Shown here: one piece after another, positions 16,145 to 24,777 of the stretch | Layout: each line of letters opens with the position of its first letter | Position numbering within the stretch: position 1 is the stretch's first letter | Assembly (NCBI RefSeq): GCF_039652555.1 | Contig: NZ_JBDJAF010000002.1 | Span: 124,001-188,000 of the forward strand | Direction: 5' to 3' | Length of the DNA: 64,000 nt | Source: Parafrigoribacterium mesophilum | Lineage (GTDB): Bacteria; Actinomycetota; Actinomycetes; Actinomycetales; Microbacteriaceae | Translations under genes and position numbers: made by a program | Notes under the pieces: model-generated | The model's input: only the letters and a program-made list of their open reading frames with translations | What the model was told of the DNA's origin: nothing | The model's database searches: none

Positions 16145-16912
16145 GTGGCCGAGATCGTCATTGTCCGGGATGCCGCTGCGGCAGGGGAGTTGGTCGCCGA
16201 TGCGATCCTCGACCTGGTCGCGAAGAAGCCGGATGCGGTGCTCGGCCTGGCCACCGGCTCCAGCCCCCTGGCGACCTACGCGGCGCTCGCGGCCCGACAC
16301 GCGGATCTATCCCGGGTGCGCGGCTTCGCGCTGGACGAGTACGTGGGACTGCCGGCCGGGCATCCGGAAAGCTATCGGGCGGTGATCACCCGCGAGGTCG
16401 TCGAGCCACTCGGACTGACCCCCTCCCTCGTGCACGTGCCCGGCAGCGGACCGATCGAGACGGCTGGGGCCGACTACGAGCGGGCGATCACCGACGCCGG
16501 CGGGGTCGACCTGCAGATCCTGGGCATTGGCAGCACCGGGCATGTCGGATTCAACGAGCCGAGTTCCTCGTTCGCATCGCTGACCAGGGTGAAGACGCTG
16601 GCCGAACGCACCCGCCGGGACAACGCCCGCTTCTTCCACTCGCTGGATGAGGTACCGACGCACTGCATCACCCAAGGACTGGGCACGATCCGGAGGGCGT
16701 CGCACCTGGTGCTGCTCGCGTTCGGGCCGAAGAAGGCCGAGGCAATCGCCGCCGCGGTGGAGGGACCGGTCACCGCCAGCATGCCGGCCTCGGTGATCCA
16801 GCTGCACCGGCACGTCACGGTGTTCGTCGACGAGGCGGCCGCGGCGCACCTGGCGAATGCGAACTACTACCGCTACGCGTGGGAACACCGGCTGCCCTGG
16901 GAGACCCTGTAG
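16145..16912 (+). CDS. nagB: glucosamine-6-phosphate deaminase
   Basis: Converts glucosamine-6-phosphate to fructose-6-phosphate and ammonia, the last step of amino-sugar use. 255 residues, near the usual 240-265. Family motifs: GLATGSSPLATY, FALDEYVGL with the catalytic Asp/Glu pair, GIGSTGHVGFNEP with the ring-opening His, and THCITQGLGTI. GTG start, 7 bases after GAGGAG. Same orientation as nagZ with a 73-base gap that carries a short palindrome. No nagA deacetylase is in the window. Confidence 0.93.
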   Translation: MAEIVIVRDAAAAGELVADAILDLVAKKPDAVLGLATGSSPLATYAALAARHADLSRVRGFALDEYVGLPAGHPESYRAVITREVVEPLGLTPSLVHVPGSGPIETAGADYERAITDAGGVDLQILGIGSTGHVGFNEPSSSFASLTRVKTLAERTRRDNARFFHSLDEVPTHCITQGLGTIRRASHLVLLAFGPKKAEAIAAAVEGPVTASMPASVIQLHRHVTVFVDEAAAAHLANANYYRYAWEHRLPWETL

Positions 16913-16925
16913 GAACGGGTTCCGC

Positions 16926-17297
16926 TCACTGCTGCCGGTCGCGCCGCTGCTCGGCCCGCAGGTTGAGGATGCCGCTGACCGCGGCCACGACGACGAAGAC
17001 CGCCGCAATGATGGGGTGGTCGAGCATGACCCAGGCCAACGCGGCCGAGCCCATGACGGCGACCTCCACGATGGTGCGGCCGAACGCATCCAGCGGGAAG
17101 CGGGCCCGCGGCGAGCGGAACAAACCCCACACGATCGCCGCGAACAGGGGAGTCCCGATCATAAACGCCACGCCGGGCCACGGGAAGGGCCAGGCGAGAT
17201 AGCCCCAATACCCCAGTGAGAAGAGCGCAAACAACTCCAGGAAGAACCGCAACACCTCGTTCGGCCCGATACGCGGGTCCGGTTGCGGGTTTGGCAC
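16926..17297 (-). CDS. small membrane protein, YrdB/DUF2568 family
   Basis: 123 residues with four hydrophobic segments: FFLELFALFSLGYWGYLAW, PGVAFMIGTPLFAAIVW, IVEVAVMGSAALAWVM and PIIAAVFVVVAAVSGI, and an Arg/Gln-rich end. The pattern and motif FLELFALFSLGYWG match the YrdB (DUF2568) family of unknown function. GTG start. It converges on nagB with 13 bases between stops. Confidence 0.75.
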   Translation of the reverse strand: MPNPQPDPRIGPNEVLRFFLELFALFSLGYWGYLAWPFPWPGVAFMIGTPLFAAIVWGLFRSPRARFPLDAFGRTIVEVAVMGSAALAWVMLDHPIIAAVFVVVAAVSGILNLRAEQRRDRQQ

Positions 17298-17333
17298 CGC
17301 ACCAGCCTAGAGGTCCGGAGCGATCGTCGGGAA

Positions 17334-18512
17334 TCAGGCGGAGGCGATGATGTCGTTGACCTGGTCAGCCGACAGCACCTTGTCGAGGATGAGGAACGCC
17401 GGCCCGTAGAGACTCGCGTCGACGCCGTTCTTGCTGAGGTCGATGGTGAGGTCGTGCGTGGTCAGCGGCAGGGAGCGCTCGTACAGCGCGGACCGCATGC
17501 TGTTGTACAGGGATTCGATCTGCGACAAAGCACCGCCCACTACAATCAATTCCGGGTTGAAGAAATTCGCGATCAGGGCGAGCGCTTCCCCTATGGCACG
17601 CCCCGCGGTGCGCGAAAGTTCCAGCGCGTCTGCCTGGTTCTCTCTGGCCAATCGTTCGATTTCCGCGGGATTGCTCACGTCCACGCCGCGCTGCTGCAGG
17701 ATTCGCACGAGTGCGGAGCCGCCGACCGACGCCTCCAGGCAATGGTCGCGACCGCACAAGCAATGCCGGGCGAATGGCACGTCCACCCAAACGTGGCCGA
17801 TGTCCCCCGCGCCCCCTGTGCCGCCGCGGTAGACCTGCCCCCGCGCGATGATTCCACACCCGATCCCGCTGCCGATCTTGACGAACAGCATGTCCTGCAC
17901 GTCGGGGTGCTGGATGCGGTGTTCCGCCAATGCCATCAACGTGGCATCATTGTCCGCGGCCACCGGCACCGAGAAGGCCGAGGCCAGCGGAGTAATGAGG
18001 TCGGCGTCGTGCCAACTGGGCACCCGGGTGGGATACACCACCCGACCGGTTTGTGCGTGCACCGGTGCGGGGATGGACAATCCGATACCCAGCAGCGGTC
18101 GTTCGGCGATCTCCTGGCGGCTCTTGGACAGGAAGCGGTGCAGCGCCTCGATCAGCCACCGGGTGAATTCGTCGACATGGTCGGTGCCATGCTCCAGTTG
18201 ACGGCTGGTCAGGATGGCGCCGGTGGCATCCACCAGGCCGAGCCGCACGTGACGGGCGCCGATGTCCGCGACGGCGACGAAACCCAGGCCGGGATCCAGC
18301 GCCAGGGCCCTCGGGTTTCGGCCGCCACGATCATTGCTGCCCTGCCGAAGGTAATCGGCCTGCAGAAGCTGTTCGACGCGGGCGGCGACGGTGCTCGGGG
18401 ACAGCCCGGTGAGTTGCACGAGACCGGCCCGTGATGCCGCTTTCCCGTGTCGGATCAGCTGCAGGAGCTCACCGGCGCTCCACGCGAGCGCAGGCGGAGC
18501 GTGATTAGTCAC
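17334..18512 (-). CDS. ROK family transcriptional regulator
   Basis: 392 residues: N-terminal winged helix-turn-helix (LIRHGKAASRAGLVQLTG, STVAARVEQL; about 15-65) followed by a ROK sugar-kinase-like domain with the zinc-binding motif CLCGRDHCLEAS near 252. Typical of NagC/Mlc-like repressors that release DNA when a sugar or sugar phosphate binds. It lies 48 bases downstream of the second oxidoreductase gene at the end of the sugar operon, so it probably regulates that operon and may be co-transcribed. ATG start. Confidence 0.85.
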   Translation of the reverse strand: MTNHAPPALAWSAGELLQLIRHGKAASRAGLVQLTGLSPSTVAARVEQLLQADYLRQGSNDRGGRNPRALALDPGLGFVAVADIGARHVRLGLVDATGAILTSRQLEHGTDHVDEFTRWLIEALHRFLSKSRQEIAERPLLGIGLSIPAPVHAQTGRVVYPTRVPSWHDADLITPLASAFSVPVAADNDATLMALAEHRIQHPDVQDMLFVKIGSGIGCGIIARGQVYRGGTGGAGDIGHVWVDVPFARHCLCGRDHCLEASVGGSALVRILQQRGVDVSNPAEIERLARENQADALELSRTAGRAIGEALALIANFFNPELIVVGGALSQIESLYNSMRSALYERSLPLTTHDLTIDLSKNGVDASLYGPAFLILDKVLSADQVNDIIASA

Positions 18513-18560
18513 TCGAACCCCTTCGCGCTTTTCTCAGCATCGTATCCGTAATTCGACTGC

Positions 18561-19550
18561 TCAGGAGGCATCGGCTGGGTCCTCCTCGCGCCCGCTGGTC
18601 ATCGACCGCACCGCCGCGCGGGAGACGCCGAGGGCGGCGGCGGCCGAGTCGACGCTGCCCGCCACCGGCTCCCGGCCGGTTGCCACACAGTCCAGGAAGT
18701 AGTGGATCTGGCTTTGATAGGGGTCGGACGGGGCAACGTCAAGAGACTGCCGGCCGCTGGATGAGAGCAGATCAACCTGGCCGTCCGGCACGGTGGCGTC
18801 GGCCGCGGCGGCGACGAAGCGGTGCGACAGGATGCCGTCGCTGCCGACGACCTGGATCGAACTACTGAACGGTGTGCCCGACGGGAGCGCGGAGCCACCC
18901 GTGACCAACGCCGTGCGTCCCTCCTGATACGTCACCGTCACGGCGTAGCTTCCGGCGGTTTCCCTCGCCGTCACCGCTTCCGGTCGGCCGAGCAGCCGAT
19001 TGGCCAGGTCGAAGTCGTGGACCAGCAGATCCACGAGGGGTCCGCCGGATTGGCCCGGGTCGGTGATCCACCGGCTCCAGTTCGGCTTCTCGCCAAATCG
19101 TGTCGCCATGACACAGGCTGGCTGACCGATGGCGTCATCATCGACTGCTTGGATGAGCCGTTGATAGCCACCGAAGAACTGCAGGACGTGCGCCACCATC
19201 ACAACCTGGCCGGCTCTGCGTCGCCGGTAGACATCTTTGATGCGCGCCGCCCCGGTGCCGTCCAGCGCAATCGGTTTCTCGACCAGTACGTGTCGGCCTC
19301 CGTCGATGCCGGCTTCGACCAGGAACGGATGCGTGCCGGTCGGCGTGCAGAGATCCAGAATCGTCACTGACGTGTCGGCGAGCACCTCTTCGATCGACGG
19401 CGTCCACTGTGCCCCTACTCGTGCCGCCAGTTCGCGTCCCCGCTGGGAGGGGGAGCAGACCCAGGATATGGGTGCGGAGCCCTCGGCTAGCCACGCGTTC
19501 GCGTGCACCCCCGCCATGTACCCGGCTCCGACCAGCGCGACGACGTTCAC
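18561..19550 (-). CDS. Gfo/Idh/MocA family sugar oxidoreductase
   Basis: 329 residues: N-terminal Rossmann fold with VALVGAGYMAGVHA, catalytic EKPI near 95, and C-terminal alpha/beta domain with VHDFDLANRLLG. NAD(P)-dependent oxidation or reduction of a sugar hydroxyl is the family activity; the substrate is unknown. GTG at 19550 overlaps the stop of the isomerase-like gene (GTGA), so a longer start is not needed. One of two oxidoreductases in this operon; the other is at 23632. Residues about 205-260 contain several insertions compared with short family members. Confidence 0.82.
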   Translation of the reverse strand: MNVVALVGAGYMAGVHANAWLAEGSAPISWVCSPSQRGRELAARVGAQWTPSIEEVLADTSVTILDLCTPTGTHPFLVEAGIDGGRHVLVEKPIALDGTGAARIKDVYRRRRAGQVVMVAHVLQFFGGYQRLIQAVDDDAIGQPACVMATRFGEKPNWSRWITDPGQSGGPLVDLLVHDFDLANRLLGRPEAVTARETAGSYAVTVTYQEGRTALVTGGSALPSGTPFSSSIQVVGSDGILSHRFVAAAADATVPDGQVDLLSSSGRQSLDVAPSDPYQSQIHYFLDCVATGREPVAGSVDSAAAALGVSRAAVRSMTSGREEDPADAS

Positions 19551-20344
19551 TCGAGGAAGCCCAACTCGAGCAGGCGCCTTCGGGAGACGGCCATCGCATC
19601 GTCCACCACCTCGAGCGGCGGCCACGGCTCTCCGGAGAACTCGAGTTCCACCGACATGGGTACGTCGATCCCGCGGCGCTGCAGCAGTTCGAGTACTCGG
19701 TCGAACTCGACATGCCCGCCGCCCAGGGCGGGGAAATGCCAGACTCCGGCTCCGCCGAGCTTGTCCTTCAGATGGATGTGCGCGATGTGCTCGATCACGG
19801 CAGGCAGGTCGGTGGCGGCGCTGATGCCGGAGTAGAACTCCACGTTCCCGGTGTCGTAGTTGATTTTCACGCCGTCAGATCCGACCTCGCGGATCAGTTC
19901 CAGCGCCATCGTCCCGGAGGGTGCAAGGTCGCCGTGCACCTCGACCGCGACGACCACCTCGCATTCTGCGGCCACGTCTCCCAGCCGGCGCAGGCCCTGC
20001 ACGACGTCGGCAGTCGATGTTTCCGGAGTCGGCTTGGATGCCAGCGCCGCGTTGACGACCGGGACACCGTATGCCGCCGCCCAGCGGACGATCTTCTCGG
20101 TGTCGGCCAGGCCGCCCGGCTGGAACAGGTTCACGTGCGCGCTCATCGAGGACGCGGCCAGTCCGTGCGAGGAGAGCAGCCTGCGGACGGCTTCGGGATC
20201 GTCGTCGACACTCACGAACTCGCACCAGTTCTGAACCGCCGACAGTTCCGCGTGCGAGTAACCGGCGGCCGCTATTCCGCGCAGGGACTCCTCGAAGCTG
20301 TAGCTGTGGTAAGTGTTGGTGTGCCCGGCGACAATGCGCGACAT
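19547..20344 (-). CDS. sugar phosphate isomerase/epimerase-like TIM-barrel enzyme
   Basis: 265 residues of the AP-endonuclease-2/xylose-isomerase-like barrel. Metal-binding positions are visible in VEVHGDL, NYDTGNVEF, HIHLKD and VELEF. Enzymes of this family isomerise, epimerise or hydrate sugars and keto-sugars. In an operon with two Gfo/Idh dehydrogenases it could act on a 3-keto sugar made by one of them; that is inference. ATG at 20344 follows AAGGAG, and the gene is 29 bases downstream of the permease gene. Confidence 0.8.
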   Translation of the reverse strand: MSRIVAGHTNTYHSYSFEESLRGIAAAGYSHAELSAVQNWCEFVSVDDDPEAVRRLLSSHGLAASSMSAHVNLFQPGGLADTEKIVRWAAAYGVPVVNAALASKPTPETSTADVVQGLRRLGDVAAECEVVVAVEVHGDLAPSGTMALELIREVGSDGVKINYDTGNVEFYSGISAATDLPAVIEHIAHIHLKDKLGGAGVWHFPALGGGHVEFDRVLELLQRRGIDVPMSVELEFSGEPWPPLEVVDDAMAVSRRRLLELGFLE

Positions 20345-20373
20345 GGCGAGCTCCTTCGTGGGTGGTGGGTGGG

Positions 20374-21255
20374 TCAGACGGCGCCGTAGGACAGCCCAGA
20401 CACGAGCCGTTTGCGCATGAGGAAGGCGAACACGATCACGGGGAGCGTGCCGATAATGGCGGCGGCGGCCATCTGGCCGAAGCTGGTTCCCGTGATCGAG
20501 AGGAAGAAGCCGACAGTGGTCGGGAAGGTTCTGGCATCGGTCGACGTCAAGAACTGGGCGAATGCGAACTCGTTCCAGCTCTGAATGAGCAGCAGGATGC
20601 CGGTGGACGCGATCCCCGGTGCCATGATCGGCACGTGCACGCGCCAGAGGATCCGCATGCTGGAAGCCCCGTCCAGTTGCGCCGCCTCGTCGATTTCGAT
20701 CGGGATGTCTCGCATGAAGCCGCGCAGCATCCACACCGCCAGCGGCAGGTTCATAGTCATGTAGGCCACGATGAGAAGCAGATGCGTGTCGATCAGGCCC
20801 GCAAATTGGCCGATGAGGAAGAACGGAATCACCACGGCGATGGCGGGAATCATCCTGAATGACAGCAGTGTCGTGGCGATCGAGCGCTCGCTCTTCAGCT
20901 CGAACCGGGTGAGTCCGTAGGCGGCGAGCAACCCCAGTGCGAGCGAGGGCACCACCGTTCCCACCGAGACGAGTGAGCTGTTGGCCAGGTAGTGGAAGAA
21001 GTTTCGCCCAGTGAAGATGTCTTCATAGTTGTCCAGGGTCGGTGAGAAGATCCAGGTGTTCGGGTTGATGACGTCGCGCTTCAGCTTCAGCGATGTGGCG
21101 AGAGTGAAGTAGAACGGGAACAGGGAGACCACGGTCCACGCGATGAGAATCAGGTACCGCAACCCGGTCAGGACCCGCCGTAGATACTTGCCCGAAGCCG
21201 CGGGCGCCGCCGAGGCGCGCCGGGTCACTCGAGGCCGTGCGATGGTGGTGGTCAT
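20374..21255 (-). CDS. carbohydrate ABC permease, MalG type
   Basis: 293 residues with six hydrophobic segments and the EAA loop IEIDEAAQLDGASSMRILWR near residue 192. Second membrane half of a CUT1 sugar importer. The first 25 residues are basic and Ala-rich. ATG at 21255 overlaps the stop of the MalF-type gene (ATGA). No ATPase is encoded in this operon, so the importer probably uses a shared MsiK-like ATPase encoded elsewhere, as is common in actinobacteria. Confidence 0.88.
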   Translation of the reverse strand: MTTTIARPRVTRRASAAPAASGKYLRRVLTGLRYLILIAWTVVSLFPFYFTLATSLKLKRDVINPNTWIFSPTLDNYEDIFTGRNFFHYLANSSLVSVGTVVPSLALGLLAAYGLTRFELKSERSIATTLLSFRMIPAIAVVIPFFLIGQFAGLIDTHLLLIVAYMTMNLPLAVWMLRGFMRDIPIEIDEAAQLDGASSMRILWRVHVPIMAPGIASTGILLLIQSWNEFAFAQFLTSTDARTFPTTVGFFLSITGTSFGQMAAAAIIGTLPVIVFAFLMRKRLVSGLSYGAV

Positions 21256-22163
21256 CCCTGGAGCTCCTCTGCTTTCTTCAGGTAGCGCGTGACGAAATTC
21301 GACAGAATGACCACCAGTACCAGAAGCAGTACCGCAACGGCCGCGGCCCGGCCGATCCACCCCGTCTGATACAGGCCGTAGTGCCAGACCATCAGACCGA
21401 GGGTCTCGGTGGCTTTACCCGGACCGCCCTGAGTGAGCGCGTATGCCGTATCGAAGATCTTCATGGAGTCGATCAGCCGCAACGCGACGACGAGGCCGAA
21501 AATCGGCTGGATCATCGGGAAGGTAACATGCCGGAATAATTGGAACGCGTTGGCGCCGTCGATCATGGCGGCTTCGCGCGGCCGCGCATCTACCGATTGG
21601 ATCCCGGCGAAGATGATCAGGGCGACGAACGGTGTCCACTGCCAGGTCTCGACGATGAGCACGGACAGGAAGGCGAGGCTCGGAGTGCCCAGCCAGGACT
21701 GCGCGGCGCCGATGGGCGTAAGAAGGGCGTTGACCACGCCGTAGAGGTCGTTCAGCATGAGCCGCCAGATCAGCCCGGCAATGACCGGTGCCATGATCAG
21801 CGGGATGAGCATGAGGGTGGTGAACACCGAGCGGGCTCGGATCACCGAGTCGAGCAGGATGGCCAGGACCGTGCCGAGGACGACCGTGCTCGCGGTGGCA
21901 GCGACCAGGAAGAGTAGCGTGACGCCCACCGCCGGCCAGAAATTGTCGTCCTGGCCGAACAGGAGCCGTGTGTAATTGTCGAAGCCCACCCAGCGGGCGG
22001 AACTGAGAGGCGTCCCCCGGTTGTAGTCGAAGAGGCTGATCAGGTACAGGAAGATGGCCGGGACGATCGTCACCGAGAACATCACGACCAGTGTCGGAGC
22101 GACGAAGAGCATGCCCGTGCGTTGTTTGCGTCGGGAGCGTCTCAGGGGTGGGGCTGCTGTCAT
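21252..22163 (-). CDS. carbohydrate ABC permease, MalF type
   Basis: 303 residues: basic N-terminus, six hydrophobic segments, and EAA loop with REAAMIDGANAFQLFRHVTF followed by PIFGLVVALRLIDS. First membrane half of the CUT1 importer. ATG at 22163. An intercistronic hairpin (22204-22244) separates it from the binding-protein gene upstream, likely keeping permease expression below that of the binding protein. Confidence 0.88.
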   Translation of the reverse strand: MTAAPPLRRSRRKQRTGMLFVAPTLVVMFSVTIVPAIFLYLISLFDYNRGTPLSSARWVGFDNYTRLLFGQDDNFWPAVGVTLLFLVAATASTVVLGTVLAILLDSVIRARSVFTTLMLIPLIMAPVIAGLIWRLMLNDLYGVVNALLTPIGAAQSWLGTPSLAFLSVLIVETWQWTPFVALIIFAGIQSVDARPREAAMIDGANAFQLFRHVTFPMIQPIFGLVVALRLIDSMKIFDTAYALTQGGPGKATETLGLMVWHYGLYQTGWIGRAAAVAVLLLVLVVILSNFVTRYLKKAEELQG

Positions 22164-22203
22164 GATCCTTGCGTCCTTGGTGTACCAGGCGGCACACGTG
22201 GCA

Positions 22204-22244
22204 GCGGGAGCGCGGCCGTCTTTCGACGTGGGTCGCGCTCCCGC
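22204..22244 (-). terminator. intercistronic hairpin after the sugar-binding protein gene
   Basis: GCGGGAGCGCG (22204-22214) and CGCGCTCCCGC (22234-22244) pair perfectly over 11 bp with a 19-base loop and no T-tract. It lies between binding-protein stop and permease start, as in the malE-malF arrangement, and likely protects the upstream message. Confidence 0.6.
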
Positions 22245-22250
22245 CACGGG

Positions 22251-23609
22251 TTACGGGAGGGCTGCGATCTCGGCCTTGGCCTTGGCGAGCGCCTCCTTGG
22301 CGCTGATGGAACCAGCCAGCGCCTCGGAGCCGTAATTGCCGATGATGGTCAGCTTCTCATCGGAGCCGGGCACCTGCGGCAGCCAGCTGTTGCCGGCCTC
22401 CACCAGGTTGGCGGATGCCTTGAGTGCATCGAGCATCGCCGGGAAGTAGACCTTCTGATCGTTAGTGGTCGGGTTCTCCAACACACTGGTTCGCGTGGGT
22501 ACGCCGCCGTTTTCCATGTAGGTCGGTGCCATGGACTTCGACGTCATGTAGGTGACGAATGCCCAGGCGGCATCCTTGTTCTTGCTCTTGTTGGCGATGC
22601 CGAGGCTCCAGCCGGCCAATGCGCCGAAGGTGCCCTTCGGACCCTCCGGAGGTCCGGCGAAGGCTACCTTGTCGACGACGGTGGACTGGTCCTTGTCGAG
22701 GATCGATGGGGCGATGGCGGTGGCATCGAACCACATCGCGGCGTGGCCCGACATGAACGCCGAGAGCGCTTCCTCGTGGGTGTAGCTGCCGACGTCGCTC
22801 GGAGCGTTCTTCAACAGTTCGACGTAGTATTCGAGCGCCTTGACGTTGTCGGCGGAGTCGACCTGGTTCTCACCCGTGGCCGGGTCGAAGAAGCCCTCGG
22901 TGAACTGGTACATCAGGGTCATCATCCCCGAGGTGAAGTGGATGCCCTTCTGGCCGCGCATGGCCACCCCGTAGAGGCCTGGTTCCTTGCCGTTGAAGAA
23001 CTTGGCGAGTTCCAGGAACTCGTCCATGGTCTTCGGCGGCTGCTTGTCGTATTTCTTGAACAGGTCGGTGCGGTACCCGAGGAAGCGGGATTCGCCGGCG
23101 ATCTGCACGCCGTAGGTCTTCCCGTCATACTTGTCCAGACCCTCCCGGTAAGCCGGCAGGATGTCTTCGTAGTCGAAGAACGCGGGTGTCTGCTTCGCGT
23201 CGCTCACCCGGGAGGTGATGTCGTCTACGACACCCTTCTCGGTGAAGCCGCTGAGCCAGAAGCTGTCGATCATGTTGACGTCGTATGCGCTGTTTCCGCT
23301 CTGGAAGTCCAGTTCGATCTTCTGTTTCAGGCTGTTCTGGTCGACGATGTCCCAGACGACCTTGATTCCCGTGAGTTCTTCGAACTTCGCGGTCATCTTC
23401 TGCATTGATTCGGTGCTCGGGTGGGTCTGCGCCGCGATCGTCACGGTGCTTCCGCCGTGCTCCTTCTTGATGTCGGCGGCCCATTGCTCCACGGCGGAAT
23501 CGACGTTGGTGTCGCTCGGTGGGGCAGGGTCGTTCGAGCTGCATCCGGCCAGTGCCAGTGACCCGGCGACCAGAACCGCGCCGAGGCGCAATGCGGTGTT
23601 CTTCTTCAT
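22251..23609 (-). CDS. extracellular sugar-binding lipoprotein (CUT1 importer)
   Basis: 452 residues: type II signal peptide with lipobox LAGC at about residues 20-23, a short Ser/Asp/Pro linker, then a MalE-like solute-binding fold (FEELTGIKVVWDIVDQNSLKQ; later AAMWFDATAIAP and ALAGWSLGI). Binds a di- or oligosaccharide or related glycoside. ATG preceded by AAGGAAA. Only 22 bases after the oxidoreductase stop, so part of the same transcript. Confidence 0.87.
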   Translation of the reverse strand: MKKNTALRLGAVLVAGSLALAGCSSNDPAPPSDTNVDSAVEQWAADIKKEHGGSTVTIAAQTHPSTESMQKMTAKFEELTGIKVVWDIVDQNSLKQKIELDFQSGNSAYDVNMIDSFWLSGFTEKGVVDDITSRVSDAKQTPAFFDYEDILPAYREGLDKYDGKTYGVQIAGESRFLGYRTDLFKKYDKQPPKTMDEFLELAKFFNGKEPGLYGVAMRGQKGIHFTSGMMTLMYQFTEGFFDPATGENQVDSADNVKALEYYVELLKNAPSDVGSYTHEEALSAFMSGHAAMWFDATAIAPSILDKDQSTVVDKVAFAGPPEGPKGTFGALAGWSLGIANKSKNKDAAWAFVTYMTSKSMAPTYMENGGVPTRTSVLENPTTNDQKVYFPAMLDALKASANLVEAGNSWLPQVPGSDEKLTIIGNYGSEALAGSISAKEALAKAKAEIAALP

Positions 23610-23631
23610 GTGGGTTTCCTTTTCTTGGTGG

Positions 23632-24681
23632 TTAGTTCAGGGCAGTGACGTATTCGGTGCGACCGGAGGATAGTGCGCGCTCGATTGCGAAGAGCACGTC
23701 GTTTACCGCTATCCCATCCGCGATGGTGGTCGGTACCGGTGATCCGCTCATGATGCTGTGCACGAAGCTGCGGGCCATCCAGGCCGGGGCGGAGGTGTCC
23801 GTGCCGTTCTGCTTCGCGTCGAGTGTTCCGATGGTGGCGTGCCGGTTTGTGAAATGCTCGATGCCGCTCCGCCCGATGTCGGTTCGCACACTGCTGGTGC
23901 TGCCTACCAGTTCGTAGGTGAAGTCCACGATGGATGGGGCGCCGTCGGGAAGCACCCACGCGGAGGTGAGCGTTGCGGTGGAACCGTTCTCCAATTCCGC
24001 CATGACGTGCACGACATCCCAGGTGTCGACGCCGCGAGCCGCGAGCAGGCCCTTGCTGCCGGTGGCCATCACGGTGCGGATGGGTGACCCGCCGAGCCAC
24101 ATCACCAGATCGACGGTGTGCGGCATCAGAAACCACAGCGGCGAACTGGATGCTGCCCAACCGAGCATGTTCGTGGCCACGTGGTAGGTGTTGCTGAGGT
24201 TAGCGGACTGGAAGACCGGCGTGCCCAACGCTGACGACTGGACGAGTTCGTGGATCTTCACGAACGGTGGGTTCCAACGGTTCTCGAAGGCGACCATGCA
24301 CGGGGCCCCACCGCGTCGCACCGCGTCTTGGATCGCGCGCGTATCGTCGATCGTGGTGGCGATGGGTTTCTCCAGCATCATCGCGACGCCGCGCTGCGCG
24401 ACTTCGACGGCGGGAGCGGCATGAGCGTGATCCGGCGTGGCGAGGATCACGGCATCCGGGCGGCCGTGGTCCAGCAGTTCACTGGTGCTGCCGAACAGTC
24501 GCTTCGGTCGGCCGGCGACCGCGAGCTGCGGTGTGGCGTGGAACGGATCCGCAAAGCCGACAAACTCGACCCCCGGGATGTCGGCGATCACGTCGGCAAA
24601 CATCCTGCCGCGTAGTCCCGCCCCGACCACTCCCAGCCTGAGACCGTCCACTCTGCCGCCACCTCTTCCGTTGGGGTGCAT
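23632..24681 (-). CDS. Gfo/Idh/MocA family sugar oxidoreductase, first gene of sugar operon
   Basis: 349 residues: Rossmann motif LGVVGAGLRGRMFA near 16-29, catalytic LEKPI near 97, and C-terminal PHTVDLVMWLGG with the expected His and Asp. NAD(P)-dependent sugar dehydrogenase or reductase of unknown substrate. ATG at 24681 has no good ribosome site; an in-frame GTG at 24651 follows GGAAGAGG and is a real alternative, giving a protein 10 residues shorter. First gene of the minus-strand operon that runs to the ROK regulator. Confidence 0.82.
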   Translation of the reverse strand: MHPNGRGGGRVDGLRLGVVGAGLRGRMFADVIADIPGVEFVGFADPFHATPQLAVAGRPKRLFGSTSELLDHGRPDAVILATPDHAHAAPAVEVAQRGVAMMLEKPIATTIDDTRAIQDAVRRGGAPCMVAFENRWNPPFVKIHELVQSSALGTPVFQSANLSNTYHVATNMLGWAASSSPLWFLMPHTVDLVMWLGGSPIRTVMATGSKGLLAARGVDTWDVVHVMAELENGSTATLTSAWVLPDGAPSIVDFTYELVGSTSSVRTDIGRSGIEHFTNRHATIGTLDAKQNGTDTSAPAWMARSFVHSIMSGSPVPTTIADGIAVNDVLFAIERALSSGRTEYVTALN

Positions 24682-24777
24682 TCCGATATTGGAACTATAT
24701 ATGGCAATGTTGGAGATTCATAGTTTGAATTTGGATGTTACGTGAGCTCTGGGCCCGCGTCGAGCAAGGGAGCCCGT
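24682..24777. promoter_or_regulatory. AT-rich divergent promoter region
   Basis: This 96-base gap between the oxidoreductase (minus) and ROK kinase (plus) is much richer in A+T than its surroundings, with TATATA near 24700 and AATATC near the minus-strand start. It must hold both promoters; exact boxes cannot be fixed by eye. Likely target of the ROK regulator at the operon end. Confidence 0.5.
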
